Source: Luteibacter sp. UNC138MFCol5.1 (lineage in GTDB: Bacteria; Pseudomonadota; Gammaproteobacteria; Xanthomonadales; Rhodanobacteraceae). From it: a stretch of 64,000 bases of DNA. The stretch lies in contig NZ_FODZ01000002.1 in NCBI RefSeq assembly GCF_900110505.1, positions 725,227 through 789,226 of the forward strand. Reading direction: 5' to 3'. Both the position numbers and the translations under genes were made by a program. Under the pieces are notes generated by a model, which ran no database searches, had not been told where the DNA came from, and saw only the letters and a list, made by a program, of their open reading frames with translations. Shown here piece by piece: positions 39,616-47,961 of the stretch; position 1 is the first letter of the stretch, and the number at the start of each line of letters is the position of its first letter.

Positions 39616-40224
39616 GCAGAGCTCCTAATTGGTCAGGAAGGGCTGTTCTAGGCACGGGATCGCAAACGCAATCTTAAGCGAAGCCATCCGTCCAAGTGAG
39701 CGTCTTGGCGCATACTCTTCCTGCCTGGTCGCGTCCTCTACCGAGGGGCGCAGATGGCAGAGGCGAACTGCGCGACGGTCATTCCCACAAAAGGCTGCGG
39801 TGCCTCTGCGAACGCGCCTGTTTGCGAAGGCTTCGCTGACGGACCTTGGTCATCGGTGGGATGGCGCTGTCCGCGGCTCCGTGCAGCAGCAAGACAAGCT
39901 GAGCATGGGTGTCGCGTCCTACCGGGGACAGTCTGCAATCGGCATTGGCTATGTGCATGGCTTCGAGAATGACCGCGTTGCCGTCGCCGTGAGTGGGGCG
40001 TTTGCGGGAGGGGGTTGCTCTCGCTGTCAGTGTGTCCGTCGGCCTCGGGCAGTAGAAACCCGTGGCCGGCGACTCCTTCGGGGCGCGGGTAGATCTGTGG
40101 GAAGGCCGGGAAGCAGTCTCCGCGAGGGGCCTGTTTTGTATGTCAGACGGCCGGCCGCATAAGTGGGTACCGGCCCGTGCGCTCCATCGACCATCCTCCA
40201 TCACACCCACGAGCGCATTGGCGA
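39616..40224. other. Accessory region without intact genes
   Basis: A 609-base stretch between two minus-strand genes. It contains the frameshifted YadA-anchor remnant at 39849-40055; the rest has no recognisable coding or RNA signal in any frame. Confidence 0.6.
39849..40055 (+). pseudogene. Remnant of a YadA-type trimeric autotransporter anchor
   Basis: Three pieces in different frames together resemble a YadA C-terminal membrane anchor. At 39849 a frame gives VIGGMALSAAP before a stop; from about 39899 another gives LSMGVASYRGQSAIGIGYVHGFEND and VAVAVSGAFAGGG; after the G-run near 40010 a third gives ALAVSVSVGLGQ and a stop at 40053-40055. The order, the TYRGQSA-like core and the terminal strands fit the family, but two frameshifts break it and no passenger domain is present. 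Known anchors are about 70-80 residues, matching this span. It is a decayed end of a longer gene, now 5'-truncated. Confidence 0.6.
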
Positions 40225-40965
40225 TCAGGCAATGGCACCGCCATCGGCGGTGATCGTGGCGCCGGTGATGATGTCTGCCGCGGGGCTTGCCAGGAAAGCC
40301 ACCACGTTCGCGATGTCGCTCGGCTCCGCGAAGCGTCCCAGCGACGTGAGGCTGCGCTGGAAGTCGGCCCCCTCGCCATTAGCCGGATTCGCATCGGTGT
40401 CGGTCGCGCCGGGCTGAACCATGTTGACGGTGATGCCGCTCGGTCCGAGTTCTCTTGAGAGGCCACGGGTGAATGAGTTCAGCGCGGCCTTCGACATCGC
40501 GTAGGCCGTGATACCGGGGAACGGCACGCGCTCACCGAGTGCGGAACCGATCGTGATGATCCGGCCGCCTTGCCTGAGGTGCGGGATCGCTGCCTTGGCG
40601 AAGAGCACGGGGGCGCGAACGTTGATGTCCATGAGTGTCTGGAACGCGTTGATGTCGATATCCGCAATCGTTCCCGTGTGGCCGATGGCCGCGCTGTTGA
40701 CCAGGATGTCGAGGCCGCCCAACGTGGAAATCGTTTCGTCGACCGCACGCGCGATGTCGGCAGGACTGGCGCTGTCGGCACGGATGGCGACGCCGCGGCG
40801 CCCCGACTGTTCGACCGCGCGCGCGATGTCTTGCGCCTTTCCGGACGCCTGCCGATAGGTGAACGCCACGTCGGCCCCCATCGCCGCCAGCGTCCTCGTG
40901 ATGGCGGCGCCGATGCCGCGGGAGCCTCCCGTGATCAGGGCCCGCTTTCCGGTCAGATCTATCAT
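40225..40965 (-). CDS. Short-chain dehydrogenase/reductase (SDR), 3-oxoacyl-reductase-like
   Basis: A 246-residue NAD(P)-dependent oxidoreductase. The nucleotide motif TGGSRGIG is at residues 12-19, NSAA near 91-94, catalytic Ser141, Tyr155 and Lys159 (YAMSK), and the C-terminal GATITADGG is the classical SDR end. The R at SRGIG and RQAS after strand two suggest NADP. Substrate cannot be read; the family is mostly FabG-like or sugar/alcohol reductases. It starts at ATG 40965; the longer frame upstream lacks an SDR reason to be used. It is an isolated gene in an accessory-looking area. Confidence 0.9.
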   Translation of the reverse strand: MIDLTGKRALITGGSRGIGAAITRTLAAMGADVAFTYRQASGKAQDIARAVEQSGRRGVAIRADSASPADIARAVDETISTLGGLDILVNSAAIGHTGTIADIDINAFQTLMDINVRAPVLFAKAAIPHLRQGGRIITIGSALGERVPFPGITAYAMSKAALNSFTRGLSRELGPSGITVNMVQPGATDTDANPANGEGADFQRSLTSLGRFAEPSDIANVVAFLASPAADIITGATITADGGAIA

Positions 40966-41303
40966 GCCGTGTTCCTTGATTTCAGATGTTGGTGTGGAAG
41001 GCTGTGTGTCGCTCGTTCGATGCGACGTGCAGCCTTTCGACGGCATTCGGTGCCGCGTTTTCAACATCGGGGGCCTGTCCCTGGTCCGGTAGCCTCATCT
41101 CAGGGGCCACCTTGTCGCAGTTTGGGGAACGCCGAACGGCGTCATTCGCACGATGCCCGCTGGCGCGGGATCGCCGGTACGATCGGCTCCCACCGGAGCT
41201 GCCTTCGTGCGGGATCGCCGATGCGATCGGCTCCCACCCGACGAGAGTGGGCCGCCTATTCAGTTCGAGGGGGCAGGCCTAGGCTCGTGCGGGGCCGAAG
41301 TGG
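40966..41303. other. Intergenic region with a direct-repeat pair
   Basis: A 338-base stretch with no supported gene. It carries the repeat pair at 41164-41237; the SDR promoter should lie near 40990-41090 but no clear boxes are seen. Confidence 0.6.
41164..41237. repeat. Direct pair of REP-like 30-base elements
   Basis: Two 30-base copies at 41164-41193 and 41208-41237, differing at two or three positions, have the same orientation and a 44-base period. Each ends in GGCTCCCACC, the complement of the GTGGGAGC head seen in the other doublets, and has an internal ATCGCC/ATCGGC palindrome. Unlike the others they are direct rather than inverted. Confidence 0.75.
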
Positions 41304-41486
41304 TCAGTGGCGGCGACGGAGGTGGGCGCGCACGTCCTCGGCGATCGGACCGACCCGCTTCACGGCTTCGGTCAGCTGTTCGCGGGAAATGCCGAGTTCC
41401 TTGGTCCAGTACTGGACTTCGTAGTCTTCGTTGACGTTGATGCGCTTGGCGTCGGCCGGGCCGCGCTTGGTCTTGTCGTCGGACAT
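41304..41486 (-). CDS. DUF3606 family small protein
   Basis: A 60-residue basic/acidic protein: after a charged start (SDDKTKRGPADAKRIN) it has VNEDYEVQYWTKELGISREQLTEAVKRVG and ends EDVRAHLRRR. This helix-turn-helix-like pattern is the DUF3606 family found in proteobacteria, often stress related. Function is unknown. A GGGAG ribosome-binding site precedes the ATG at 41486. It is monocistronic. Confidence 0.88.
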   Translation of the reverse strand: MSDDKTKRGPADAKRINVNEDYEVQYWTKELGISREQLTEAVKRVGPIAEDVRAHLRRRH

Positions 41487-41631
41487 GTGTCTGCTCCCGT
41501 GTTCGTTGCTGGAAGCGTGGTACCGCGGGTGTTGAGAGGTTGCGAAGGAATCGTGGGGTTTTTCGGCTTCGGGATGGCTCGCGGCGCGATGGCCGCGAGC
41601 CAGGCTTTCGCCGAACGCCTTGTCCGGAGGA

Positions 41632-42099
41632 TCAGGCCGCTTCGCTGTGCAGCTGCTTCACCGTCGACGTGGATGCGCCGGCGCTGTCGATCGCGATGCG
41701 CCGCGGCTTCATCGCCTCGGGCACCTCGCGCTTGAGCTCGATCGAAAGCAGTCCGTTGGCGAGTCGCGCACCGGTCACGTAGATGTGCTCGGCGAGCTCG
41801 AACCGGCGACTGAACGCGCGGTTCGCGATGCCACGATGCAGGAACTCGCCCTCGGGATCGGTCTTGTGCTCGCCGCTCACCAGCAGGAGGTTGCCCTGCG
41901 CGGAGATGCTGAGCTCATCTTCCGTGAAGCCGGCGACGGCCATGGTGATGCGATAGGCGTCGTCGCTCAGCTTGACCGAGTCGAAGGGAGGGTAGTTGTC
42001 GCCCTGCTGCGTGCGGGCGGCCGATTCCAGCAGGTCGAACACGCGATCGAAGCCGATGCTCGAGCGGTGAAGCGGGGTGAAGTCGAGAAGAGTACGCAT
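41632..42099 (-). CDS. Small heat-shock protein (Hsp20, IbpA type)
   Basis: A holdase chaperone that binds unfolding proteins on stress. The 155-residue protein starts MRTLLDFTPLHRSSIGFDRVFDLLE, matching IbpA-type N-termini, has the alpha-crystallin domain (about 40-130; YRITMAVAGFTEDELSI, GEFLHRGIANRAFSRRFEL) with the LANGLLSIELKREVPE strand and ends with a short flexible tail. Two ATGs (42105 and 42099) are in frame; the second has better spacing (nine bases) to the AAGGAG ribosome-binding site. A sigma-32-type promoter lies at 42191-42219. Confidence 0.94.
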   Translation of the reverse strand: MRTLLDFTPLHRSSIGFDRVFDLLESAARTQQGDNYPPFDSVKLSDDAYRITMAVAGFTEDELSISAQGNLLLVSGEHKTDPEGEFLHRGIANRAFSRRFELAEHIYVTGARLANGLLSIELKREVPEAMKPRRIAIDSAGASTSTVKQLHSEAA

Positions 42100-42190
42100 G
42101 GCCATATTCTCCTTGAAGCAACATGGAATGGGTTCTCAGCGCCGCCGTCGCCCGGCGGCCAGGCCAGTCCCGAAGCGGCTGGCGGGAGAA

Positions 42191-42219
42191 ATAATAGGGC
42201 GGCGTCGCGGCGTTTCAAG
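42191..42219 (-). promoter_or_regulatory. Sigma-32-type heat-shock promoter of the hsp20 gene
   Basis: On the minus strand CTTGAAA, 13 bases, CCCTATTAT closely fits the heat-shock consensus CTTGAAA-N11-16-CCCCATNT; TATTAT could also serve sigma-70. The predicted start near 42184 gives a leader of about 85 bases, rich in GC stems. Confidence 0.8.
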
Positions 42220-42258
42220 CCCCTGCTTTCAGCCATCGTTTAGGCGAAATCGGCGCAT

Positions 42259-42288
42259 AAAAAACGCCGCCTGTAGGAGCAGGCGGCG
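42259..42288 (-). terminator. Rho-independent terminator of the TonB-dependent receptor gene
   Basis: On the minus strand a perfect 9-bp stem CGCCGCCTG/CAGGCGGCG with a six-base loop is followed by six T residues. It lies 60 bases after the receptor stop. Confidence 0.93.
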
Positions 42289-42348
42289 ATCTGGGGATGC
42301 ATGCCCCATCCCTGGGGCTTTGTTCTTGTCGTAAGCGTGAGGCGTGTA

Positions 42349-45300
42349 TCAGAAGTCGTACGTGGCGGTGAGGCGCGCGTAGCGAGGCGTCTGGTAGAAC
42401 TGGCCCAGGTCGTAGTTGTTGTTGACCGTGACCGGGCCCGCTTCGTACGTCGAGAAGCTGTTCAGCGGCTTGCGCTCGTTGGTCACGTTGAACACGCTGA
42501 GACCGAAGGCGAGCTTGCCGTCGAAGTAGTTCGGACGGTAGGTGACGGCGAGGTCGAGCTGGCGGTACCACGGGTTGCGCTTGTCGCCCGGGTGCGACGG
42601 CATGCCGTTGCAGTTGTGGTACGACGAGCCGTAGCCCAGCGGATCCGGATCGGCCTCGGCATCCTCGAAGCCCAGGCACGACTTCGGCGCACCGGAAGCG
42701 AGGCGGAGGTTGCCCGAGACCATCCATTCCGGCGTGAACTGGTACGCGCCGTACGCCTTGATCTGGTGCGTGCGGTCGTTCGACAGCAGGCCGTTGGCGT
42801 AGCGCATCAGTTCGGCCGAATCCCAATCCTGCGTCTTGGAGATGTCGGTCTGGCCGATGTCGGACTTCGTCTGGCCTTCGGTGTTGCCGTAGCTACGCGA
42901 GAACGTGTAGTCGACGCGACCCTGCCACTTGCCGTCGAACGGATGGTCGAGGTACAGGTCGAGCGCGTAGTAGTTGCGCTTGGCCTTCTGCGTGAAGCCC
43001 CAGTCCTGCTGGTTCATCTTCACTTCGGTGCGGCCGCCGTCGACGTTGGCGAGGCTGAACGTGTTGGTGGCGCCCGGGTTGAAGATCACGCAACCGGGGA
43101 TGATCACGTTGTCCGGATTGCCGCCGTCCGCGGCGATCTTCTCGCCCAGCAGGCCCGTGTCGCACACGTCGTCGATCGCGCTCTTGAGCTTGCGCACCGT
43201 CACCTTCGCACCGGTGACCCAGCCATCGCCCAGCGTCTTGTCGAAGCCGAGGATGCCTTCGTCCTGGTACTGCGACTTCAGGTCACGCGCGCTGACCGCG
43301 ATCGGATCGACCGGCTGGCCGTACTCGCCATCGGGCGACACCGCGCCCGGGCTGATCTCGGTCAGGCCCGTCGGACGGCCGAGCGAATCGATGCCGGTAT
43401 AGGTGTAGAACACGTCCGTGTACGTCGACGGCGATGCGCCGCGCACGGCCACGTTGTTCGGCAGTGCGAGGTAGTAGCGACCGAGGTTGCCGTAGATCTT
43501 CAGCGACGAGTCGCCGAACACGTCCCAGCTCGCGCCGATACGCGGGGCCCACTGCGGGCCGCTGTTCACGTACGGACGGTTCTTGTCGTTGAAGTTCTTG
43601 AAGCTGTCGTTACGCACGCCGACGCTCAGCAGGAAGCGGTCGGTGATCTGCCAGCGGTCTTCCAGGTACTGGGCCTTCTGGTCGAGCGACATGCTCGTGA
43701 CGGTGGAGAAGATGCGCTCCGTCACGTAGTAGCCGTCGCCACCCGGCGCGCCGACCCCCTGCGACGGACGGATCGGCACGTTCTCGTTACCCTCGGACGC
43801 GCGGCGATAGCGCAGGTAGTAACCCGGGCCGCTGGTGTCCTGGCCTTCGTTGCTGGCCGAGTAATGCATGTTGTCGATACCACCGGCGAGGTGGTGATCG
43901 CCCAGCTGCCACTCGAGGTCGAGGCGCAGGCCGTGCGTCCGGCTGCCGGCGTTGGGGGCCTGCGTCGTGGACGACGTGTTGAGGTTGGTGATCGGCGTGC
44001 CACCGTTCAGCGCCGGGTTCTGCAGGAACGGGCTGTCGATGTACGGCTGCTGGTCGAGGCCGGGCGTCGGGTTGTGCAGGTAGTCGGTCGTCCAGCCCTT
44101 GCCGTACGTGGCGGTGAAGGTCAGGTCGTCCGTGATGTAGCTGGTGTACTTGGCGATCGCGTACTTCGAGGTGAGCTTCGACGTATCGGCGTTGGAGCCC
44201 AGCGGGCCGCCGACGGTACGCGTGTCGTAGTCGTAGTTGTAGTACGTGCCGCGCTGCTCGTCGGTGGAATGGATGCCCGTGAGCTCGAGGATGTTCGAGT
44301 CGGTGATGTTCCAGTCGACCTTCGCGTAGTACTTCGGCAGGTTGTACGTGTAGTGGTTGTTGGCGACCGGGTTGGCTTCCACCGACGCCGTGCTGACGCC
44401 CTCGCTCTTTTCCGCTTCCGCGGCGACGAAGAAGAACAGCTTGTCCTTGATCAGCGGACCGCCCACGTACGCGCTGTACGTCGTGGTCCACTTGGTGTTG
44501 TCTTCGCGATTGCGATAGATCGAACCGACGAGGCTCGGATCGGCGTAGCCGTAGCCCGGAGGCAGGGCCTTGTTGCCGTAGTAGATGCTGCCGGCGGTGG
44601 AGGAGGCGAACTTCGGCTCCCACAGCACCTGCGCGCCGAAGTGCCAGTCGTTCGTGCCGCGCTTGCCGACCTGGCTGATCACGCCGCCATCCGAACGGCC
44701 GTACATGGCGCTGTAGCCGCCGGTGTAGACCTCCTGCTGGTCGATCGCGCCGTACGGCAGGCCGACGCCGCCGAGGTTACGGTACGGATCGGACGTATTG
44801 TAACCGTTGATGTAGTACGCATTTTCGGACGCGCCCGAACCACCGAACGACACCGTGCGGTAGCGGCCGTTGCCGAGGTTGCTCGAACCCGGCACCGCGC
44901 CCGGCGCCAGCAGCGCGATCGCTTCGGCGTTACGGCCGAGCGGCAGGCGGGCGAGGGTCTGGGCCGTGACGATCGTGCGCGAGTCGACGGCGGTGGTGTC
45001 GATCGGCGGCAGCGTGTTCGCGGTCACCGTGACCTGATCGAGCGACTGGGCGCTGGCGGACGTGGTGGCGGCGGCGAACGAAACGTCCGTGGCGCCACCG
45101 ACCTTGAGCTGCACGCCCTTGCGGGAGTCGACGACGGCGCCGTTGCGAAGCAGGTTGACGTCGTACGAGCCCACCGGGAGGTTACCGATGCGGTAACGGC
45201 CCTGCTCGTCGACGGCGACGGAACGGGTCAGACCCGTGCTGCTCGTGACCTGGACGGTTTCGCCGGCGGCCGCGGGCACCTGGCCGAAGATGTCGGCGGT

Positions 45301-45408
45301 GGTGGACTGCGCGAAGACCGGAGCGCTGGCGCCGAAACCGACGGCCAGGGCGACTGCCAGCAGGGACGGCCGAAGCCCTCCGCGGTGGCGGATGGAATGA
45401 AACTGCAT
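42349..45408 (-). CDS. TonB-dependent outer-membrane receptor (Oar-like)
   Basis: The 1019-residue protein has a Sec signal peptide (about 1-34, ending PVFA/QST), a carboxypeptidase-regulatory-like beta domain (about 38-100), a plug domain (about 120-225; residues including NAYYINGYNTSDPYRN and QQEVYTGGYSAMYGRSDGGVIS) and a 22-strand-type barrel ending in a C-terminal Phe (RLTATYDF). This layout fits Oar/CarboxypepD-reg receptors, which in Xanthomonadales take up sugars, peptides or other substrates energised by TonB-ExbBD. The substrate is unknown. Start ATG at 45408 with a GGGGAGA ribosome-binding site. It is monocistronic. Confidence 0.92.
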   Translation of the reverse strand: MQFHSIRHRGGLRPSLLAVALAVGFGASAPVFAQSTTADIFGQVPAAAGETVQVTSSTGLTRSVAVDEQGRYRIGNLPVGSYDVNLLRNGAVVDSRKGVQLKVGGATDVSFAAATTSASAQSLDQVTVTANTLPPIDTTAVDSRTIVTAQTLARLPLGRNAEAIALLAPGAVPGSSNLGNGRYRTVSFGGSGASENAYYINGYNTSDPYRNLGGVGLPYGAIDQQEVYTGGYSAMYGRSDGGVISQVGKRGTNDWHFGAQVLWEPKFASSTAGSIYYGNKALPPGYGYADPSLVGSIYRNREDNTKWTTTYSAYVGGPLIKDKLFFFVAAEAEKSEGVSTASVEANPVANNHYTYNLPKYYAKVDWNITDSNILELTGIHSTDEQRGTYYNYDYDTRTVGGPLGSNADTSKLTSKYAIAKYTSYITDDLTFTATYGKGWTTDYLHNPTPGLDQQPYIDSPFLQNPALNGGTPITNLNTSSTTQAPNAGSRTHGLRLDLEWQLGDHHLAGGIDNMHYSASNEGQDTSGPGYYLRYRRASEGNENVPIRPSQGVGAPGGDGYYVTERIFSTVTSMSLDQKAQYLEDRWQITDRFLLSVGVRNDSFKNFNDKNRPYVNSGPQWAPRIGASWDVFGDSSLKIYGNLGRYYLALPNNVAVRGASPSTYTDVFYTYTGIDSLGRPTGLTEISPGAVSPDGEYGQPVDPIAVSARDLKSQYQDEGILGFDKTLGDGWVTGAKVTVRKLKSAIDDVCDTGLLGEKIAADGGNPDNVIIPGCVIFNPGATNTFSLANVDGGRTEVKMNQQDWGFTQKAKRNYYALDLYLDHPFDGKWQGRVDYTFSRSYGNTEGQTKSDIGQTDISKTQDWDSAELMRYANGLLSNDRTHQIKAYGAYQFTPEWMVSGNLRLASGAPKSCLGFEDAEADPDPLGYGSSYHNCNGMPSHPGDKRNPWYRQLDLAVTYRPNYFDGKLAFGLSVFNVTNERKPLNSFSTYEAGPVTVNNNYDLGQFYQTPRYARLTATYDF

Positions 45409-45616
45409 GGATATCTCCCCAGAACGACCCAGTGCATGGGCCACCGAAATGGCCATGACCGCCGGCGCGTCGACGCGTGCTGCGAGGAAGTCCTGCCGAT
45501 GCGGCACCCACTCCCCCGAGCGGTCGTGCCGTTCCCCCGTAGCACAGCGAAGAAGCCGTGCAGTCACGGTGTCGCGAGCCCCGATCAAATGATGGGGTAT
45601 CACTCGCGACAGACGA

Positions 45617-45646
45617 AACTTAGGGGGCTTTGATGCACCGTGTCAA
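45617..45646 (-). promoter_or_regulatory. Sigma-70 promoter of the TonB-dependent receptor
   Basis: On the minus strand TTGACA, 18 bases, TAAGTT: perfect -35 and a fair -10. The start site near 45610 gives a leader of about 200 bases. Confidence 0.82.
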
Positions 45647-45652
45647 CGAAAA

Positions 45653-45670
45653 TTTGAGCTTTTACTCAAA
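45653..45670. promoter_or_regulatory. Palindrome upstream of the receptor promoter
   Basis: TTTGAG-N6-CTCAAA is a perfect inverted repeat, six bases upstream of the -35 box. This is the usual place for an activator or repressor dimer; the identity of the binding factor is not visible. Confidence 0.5.
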
Positions 45671-45771
45671 AAAGTTTCCCTGACACGTTTTCGCAAGAAA
45701 TCGCGCTGAAATGAACGACCTGGCTCGTCTTACCGAATGCAAACGCTCGCGGCCGCATACCGGTTACGGGC

Positions 45772-46236
45772 TCAGATGTCCACGTCCCTTCCACGCTGGG
45801 CCTCGCATTGCCGCAACGTCGTCGCCAGGACGCCGGCCTCGTCGGGGTTCCTGTCCGACCCGCCTTCGCGAAGGATAAGCACGCGGACCTCCATCGCCTT
45901 GCGCAGGTTGTCGCGCGCTTCCTGGCCGCAGGGCGTGCGCGGCTTCCACGACGACAGCGCTTCACCGCGCTCGACGAGCCGCCCGAGCACCGTGGCGCGA
46001 TCCCCGGCGGCGGCCCTGCCCGCCTCGTCGACCTGTGCCTGCCATTCGCTCACCACGCCACGCAGGTCCGCCGTGTCGGCCGCCAGGGCTTTCGCATCGG
46101 CTTCCCGGGCGCTGTGCGAGGCCGTGAAGGCGAGCATGGCCGTGGTCGCCGATGCCAGGAAAGCGACCACGACGACGCCGATCGCGGCCTTGCGTCCGCT
46201 GGTACCACTGGAGCTTTTGTCGTTTCCGGCCGTCAT
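45772..46236 (-). CDS. Single-pass membrane protein of unknown function
   Basis: The 154-residue product has a short cytoplasmic start (MTAGNDKSSSGTSGRK), a membrane segment at about 18-38 (AAIGVVVVAFLASATTAMLAF) and a periplasmic helical, Glu/Arg-rich part that contains two Cys (CGQEARDN and RQCEAQRG). I recognise no family. ATG at 46236 was chosen over an earlier frame start since it fits a typical membrane anchor. Nothing in the neighbourhood hints at function. Confidence 0.7.
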   Translation of the reverse strand: MTAGNDKSSSGTSGRKAAIGVVVVAFLASATTAMLAFTASHSAREADAKALAADTADLRGVVSEWQAQVDEAGRAAAGDRATVLGRLVERGEALSSWKPRTPCGQEARDNLRKAMEVRVLILREGGSDRNPDEAGVLATTLRQCEAQRGRDVDI

Positions 46237-46389
46237 GGACACCTCGATGCGTGATCGCACTATTCTGCCCCAGCGACGCGTCCGGGGCGGCACGATGCGA
46301 CAACGACGCATGGTCGCAGGACGCCTGTCACGACAACGATGTCGTTACGTCGATATAGTCGGGCGCTCACCCAAACGAAGCCGGAGCCC

Positions 46390-47220
46390 ATGACTCGTCT
46401 CTCGCGCATTGCGTTCACGCTGATCGCCGCCGCCATCGCCCTCCCCGCCACCGCCGACGACCTGAAGGTCATGTCGTTCAACGTCCGCACCATGACGGGC
46501 AACGACGGAGCGAACGGCTGGGAGCATCGACGCGACCTCTTCGCCGACACCATCCGCCAGCTGCACCCGGACGTGATCGGCACGCAGGAGCTCTACAAGC
46601 AGCAGGGCGACGACACGGTGGAGCGCCTCCCCGAATACGTCTGGTTCGGTCGCGATCGTTACGGCAAGCACACCGACGAGCACATGGGCATCTTCTACCG
46701 GAAGGACTCCCTCAAGGTGATCGAGACGGGGGACTTCTGGCTTTCGGACACGCCCGACAAGGTCGCCAGCATCACGTGGGGCAACATCTTCCCGCGCATG
46801 GTGAACTGGGCCCTGTTCGAACGCCTCTCGGACCACAAGCGCTTCTACCTGCTCGACACGCATTATCCCTATCGCGACCAGGACGAAGACGCGCGCTCGC
46901 GCAGCGCCCGCGAGATGGCGGCATGGGTCGCGAAGCTGCCCAAGGGCGTGCCGGTGATCATCACGGGCGACTTCAACACGGGCCCGGACAGCGAGGCGCA
47001 CAAGGCCCTGACCGCCACGTTCAAGGACGCATGGGACACCGCGCCGAAACGCGAAGGCCCCGCGGAAACCTTCCACAACTTCACCGGCCAGGCGAACAAG
47101 CGGATCGACTGGATCCTTTATCGTGACATCAAGGCGATCTCGGTTCAGACCGTCACCACATCGAAGGACGGCCGCTACCCGTCGGACCATTTCCCGGTGC
47201 AGGCGGATTTCGCGCTCTGA
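46390..47220 (+). CDS. Secreted endonuclease/exonuclease/phosphatase-family protein
   Basis: The 276-residue protein has a Sec signal peptide (about 1-19, ATA/DD) and the EEP fold motifs: MSFNVRTM (Asn near 27), GTQELY with catalytic Glu near 60, DTHYPYR, GDFNTGPDS (Asp, Asn near 198-200) and the final SDHFPVQADF (catalytic His near 270). Members cleave phosphodiesters of DNA, RNA, phosphoinositides or sphingomyelin; the substrate is unknown here. It is a single gene; start ATG at 46390. Confidence 0.9.
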   Translation: MTRLSRIAFTLIAAAIALPATADDLKVMSFNVRTMTGNDGANGWEHRRDLFADTIRQLHPDVIGTQELYKQQGDDTVERLPEYVWFGRDRYGKHTDEHMGIFYRKDSLKVIETGDFWLSDTPDKVASITWGNIFPRMVNWALFERLSDHKRFYLLDTHYPYRDQDEDARSRSAREMAAWVAKLPKGVPVIITGDFNTGPDSEAHKALTATFKDAWDTAPKREGPAETFHNFTGQANKRIDWILYRDIKAISVQTVTTSKDGRYPSDHFPVQADFAL

Positions 47221-47304
47221 GTCAGGCCATCGTACCGAGCGAGCTTCCGGCGACGCCGGAGGCTCGCGCGATGCTTACGGAATGTGCAATGAGTTCGCTG
47301 CCTG

Positions 47305-47835
47305 CTACGGCAGGCCCGAAAATATGCGGACTTCCGCACACCGAAGTCCGGCCCCATCCTCTTCGCACGGACGGAAGCTCTGGATGAAATTGCGAATGTG
47401 TTGGCCGGCCATGGAGTCCCCGCTAGCCTCGACATGCACGTCGAGATACTCGCCGTCTCTCCCGTACAAAAGATCGATGGATGTCCGGGATCGCACCATC
47501 GAGCATTGGTCGGTGGTGCCACCTTGCCGGCATGGCGAAGCACGCTCGAATCGCGATTTATCAGGATTGTAGCCGCTGTAAATCCTGGCTTTCGCACCGT
47601 CCGAAAGCGTCACGTCGTACAGGACGTAATCGTGCAGCGGGGAAGTTACGACCTTGCCGCCGCGCCCTATGCCAAAGCAGGCATTCGCCGTGTAGACGTT
47701 GCAGTACGGGAAAACGGTCCTGGCGTTCGCCGAACTCCTCAGGACCGAGCTGCATCCCGCGACCAGCGGTGCCAAGAACAGAAGCGCACAGACCGGGCGT
47801 GCAAGCCAGCGCACGGCAACGAGTGTCGGATTCAT
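47305..47835 (-). CDS. Predicted lipoprotein of unknown function
   Basis: The 176-residue product has a lipoprotein signal peptide with lipobox LVAGCSS (Cys about 27) and a Cys-rich mature part. Six further Cys, among them YCNVYTANACFG, SPCRQGG, TDQCSM, RPCEED and LRCAE, suggest disulfides in the periplasm. No family is recognised. The ATG at 47835 gives the signal peptide. It lies in a lower-GC pocket, and is convergent with the endonuclease gene and divergent from the hydrolase. Confidence 0.72.
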   Translation of the reverse strand: MNPTLVAVRWLARPVCALLFLAPLVAGCSSVLRSSANARTVFPYCNVYTANACFGIGRGGKVVTSPLHDYVLYDVTLSDGAKARIYSGYNPDKSRFERASPCRQGGTTDQCSMVRSRTSIDLLYGRDGEYLDVHVEASGDSMAGQHIRNFIQSFRPCEEDGAGLRCAEVRIFSGLP

Positions 47836-47961
47836 GGGCCTTTCCTTTGCTCCGTCGACGCGTAAGATTGCACGATCCCCGTAGCGCGACAACGTGCGTC
47901 CCCGTCGCCCGCCGGCAGGCCATGCGGCGGGAAGGGGCCGCCCACGCAGAGAGGAACACCG

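Larger units (their letters stand above)
45409..45771. other. Intergenic region upstream of the TonB receptor
   Basis: A 363-base gap with the receptor leader (about 200 bases), its promoter (45617-45646) and a palindrome (45653-45670). About 45600-45720 is clearly AT-richer than the surroundings. No gene is supported. Confidence 0.7.

Noticed and set aside
39754-39972. Plus-strand 72-codon frame as a small gene
   Set aside because: It is out of frame with the YadA-like core that overlaps it and has no ribosome-binding site or family.
40966-41303. Possible CRISPR array at the direct repeats
   Set aside because: Only two copies with a 14-base gap and no further units or cas genes; they are REP-like elements.
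42265-42288. REP-like element because the loop reads GTAGGAGC
   Set aside because: It is a clear terminator hairpin with a T-run for the TonB receptor; the matching octamer in the loop is probably chance.
42301-45633. Plus-strand frame of 1110 codons opposite the TonB receptor
   Set aside because: Val/Arg/His-rich shadow of a strong receptor gene; no signal peptide or domain.
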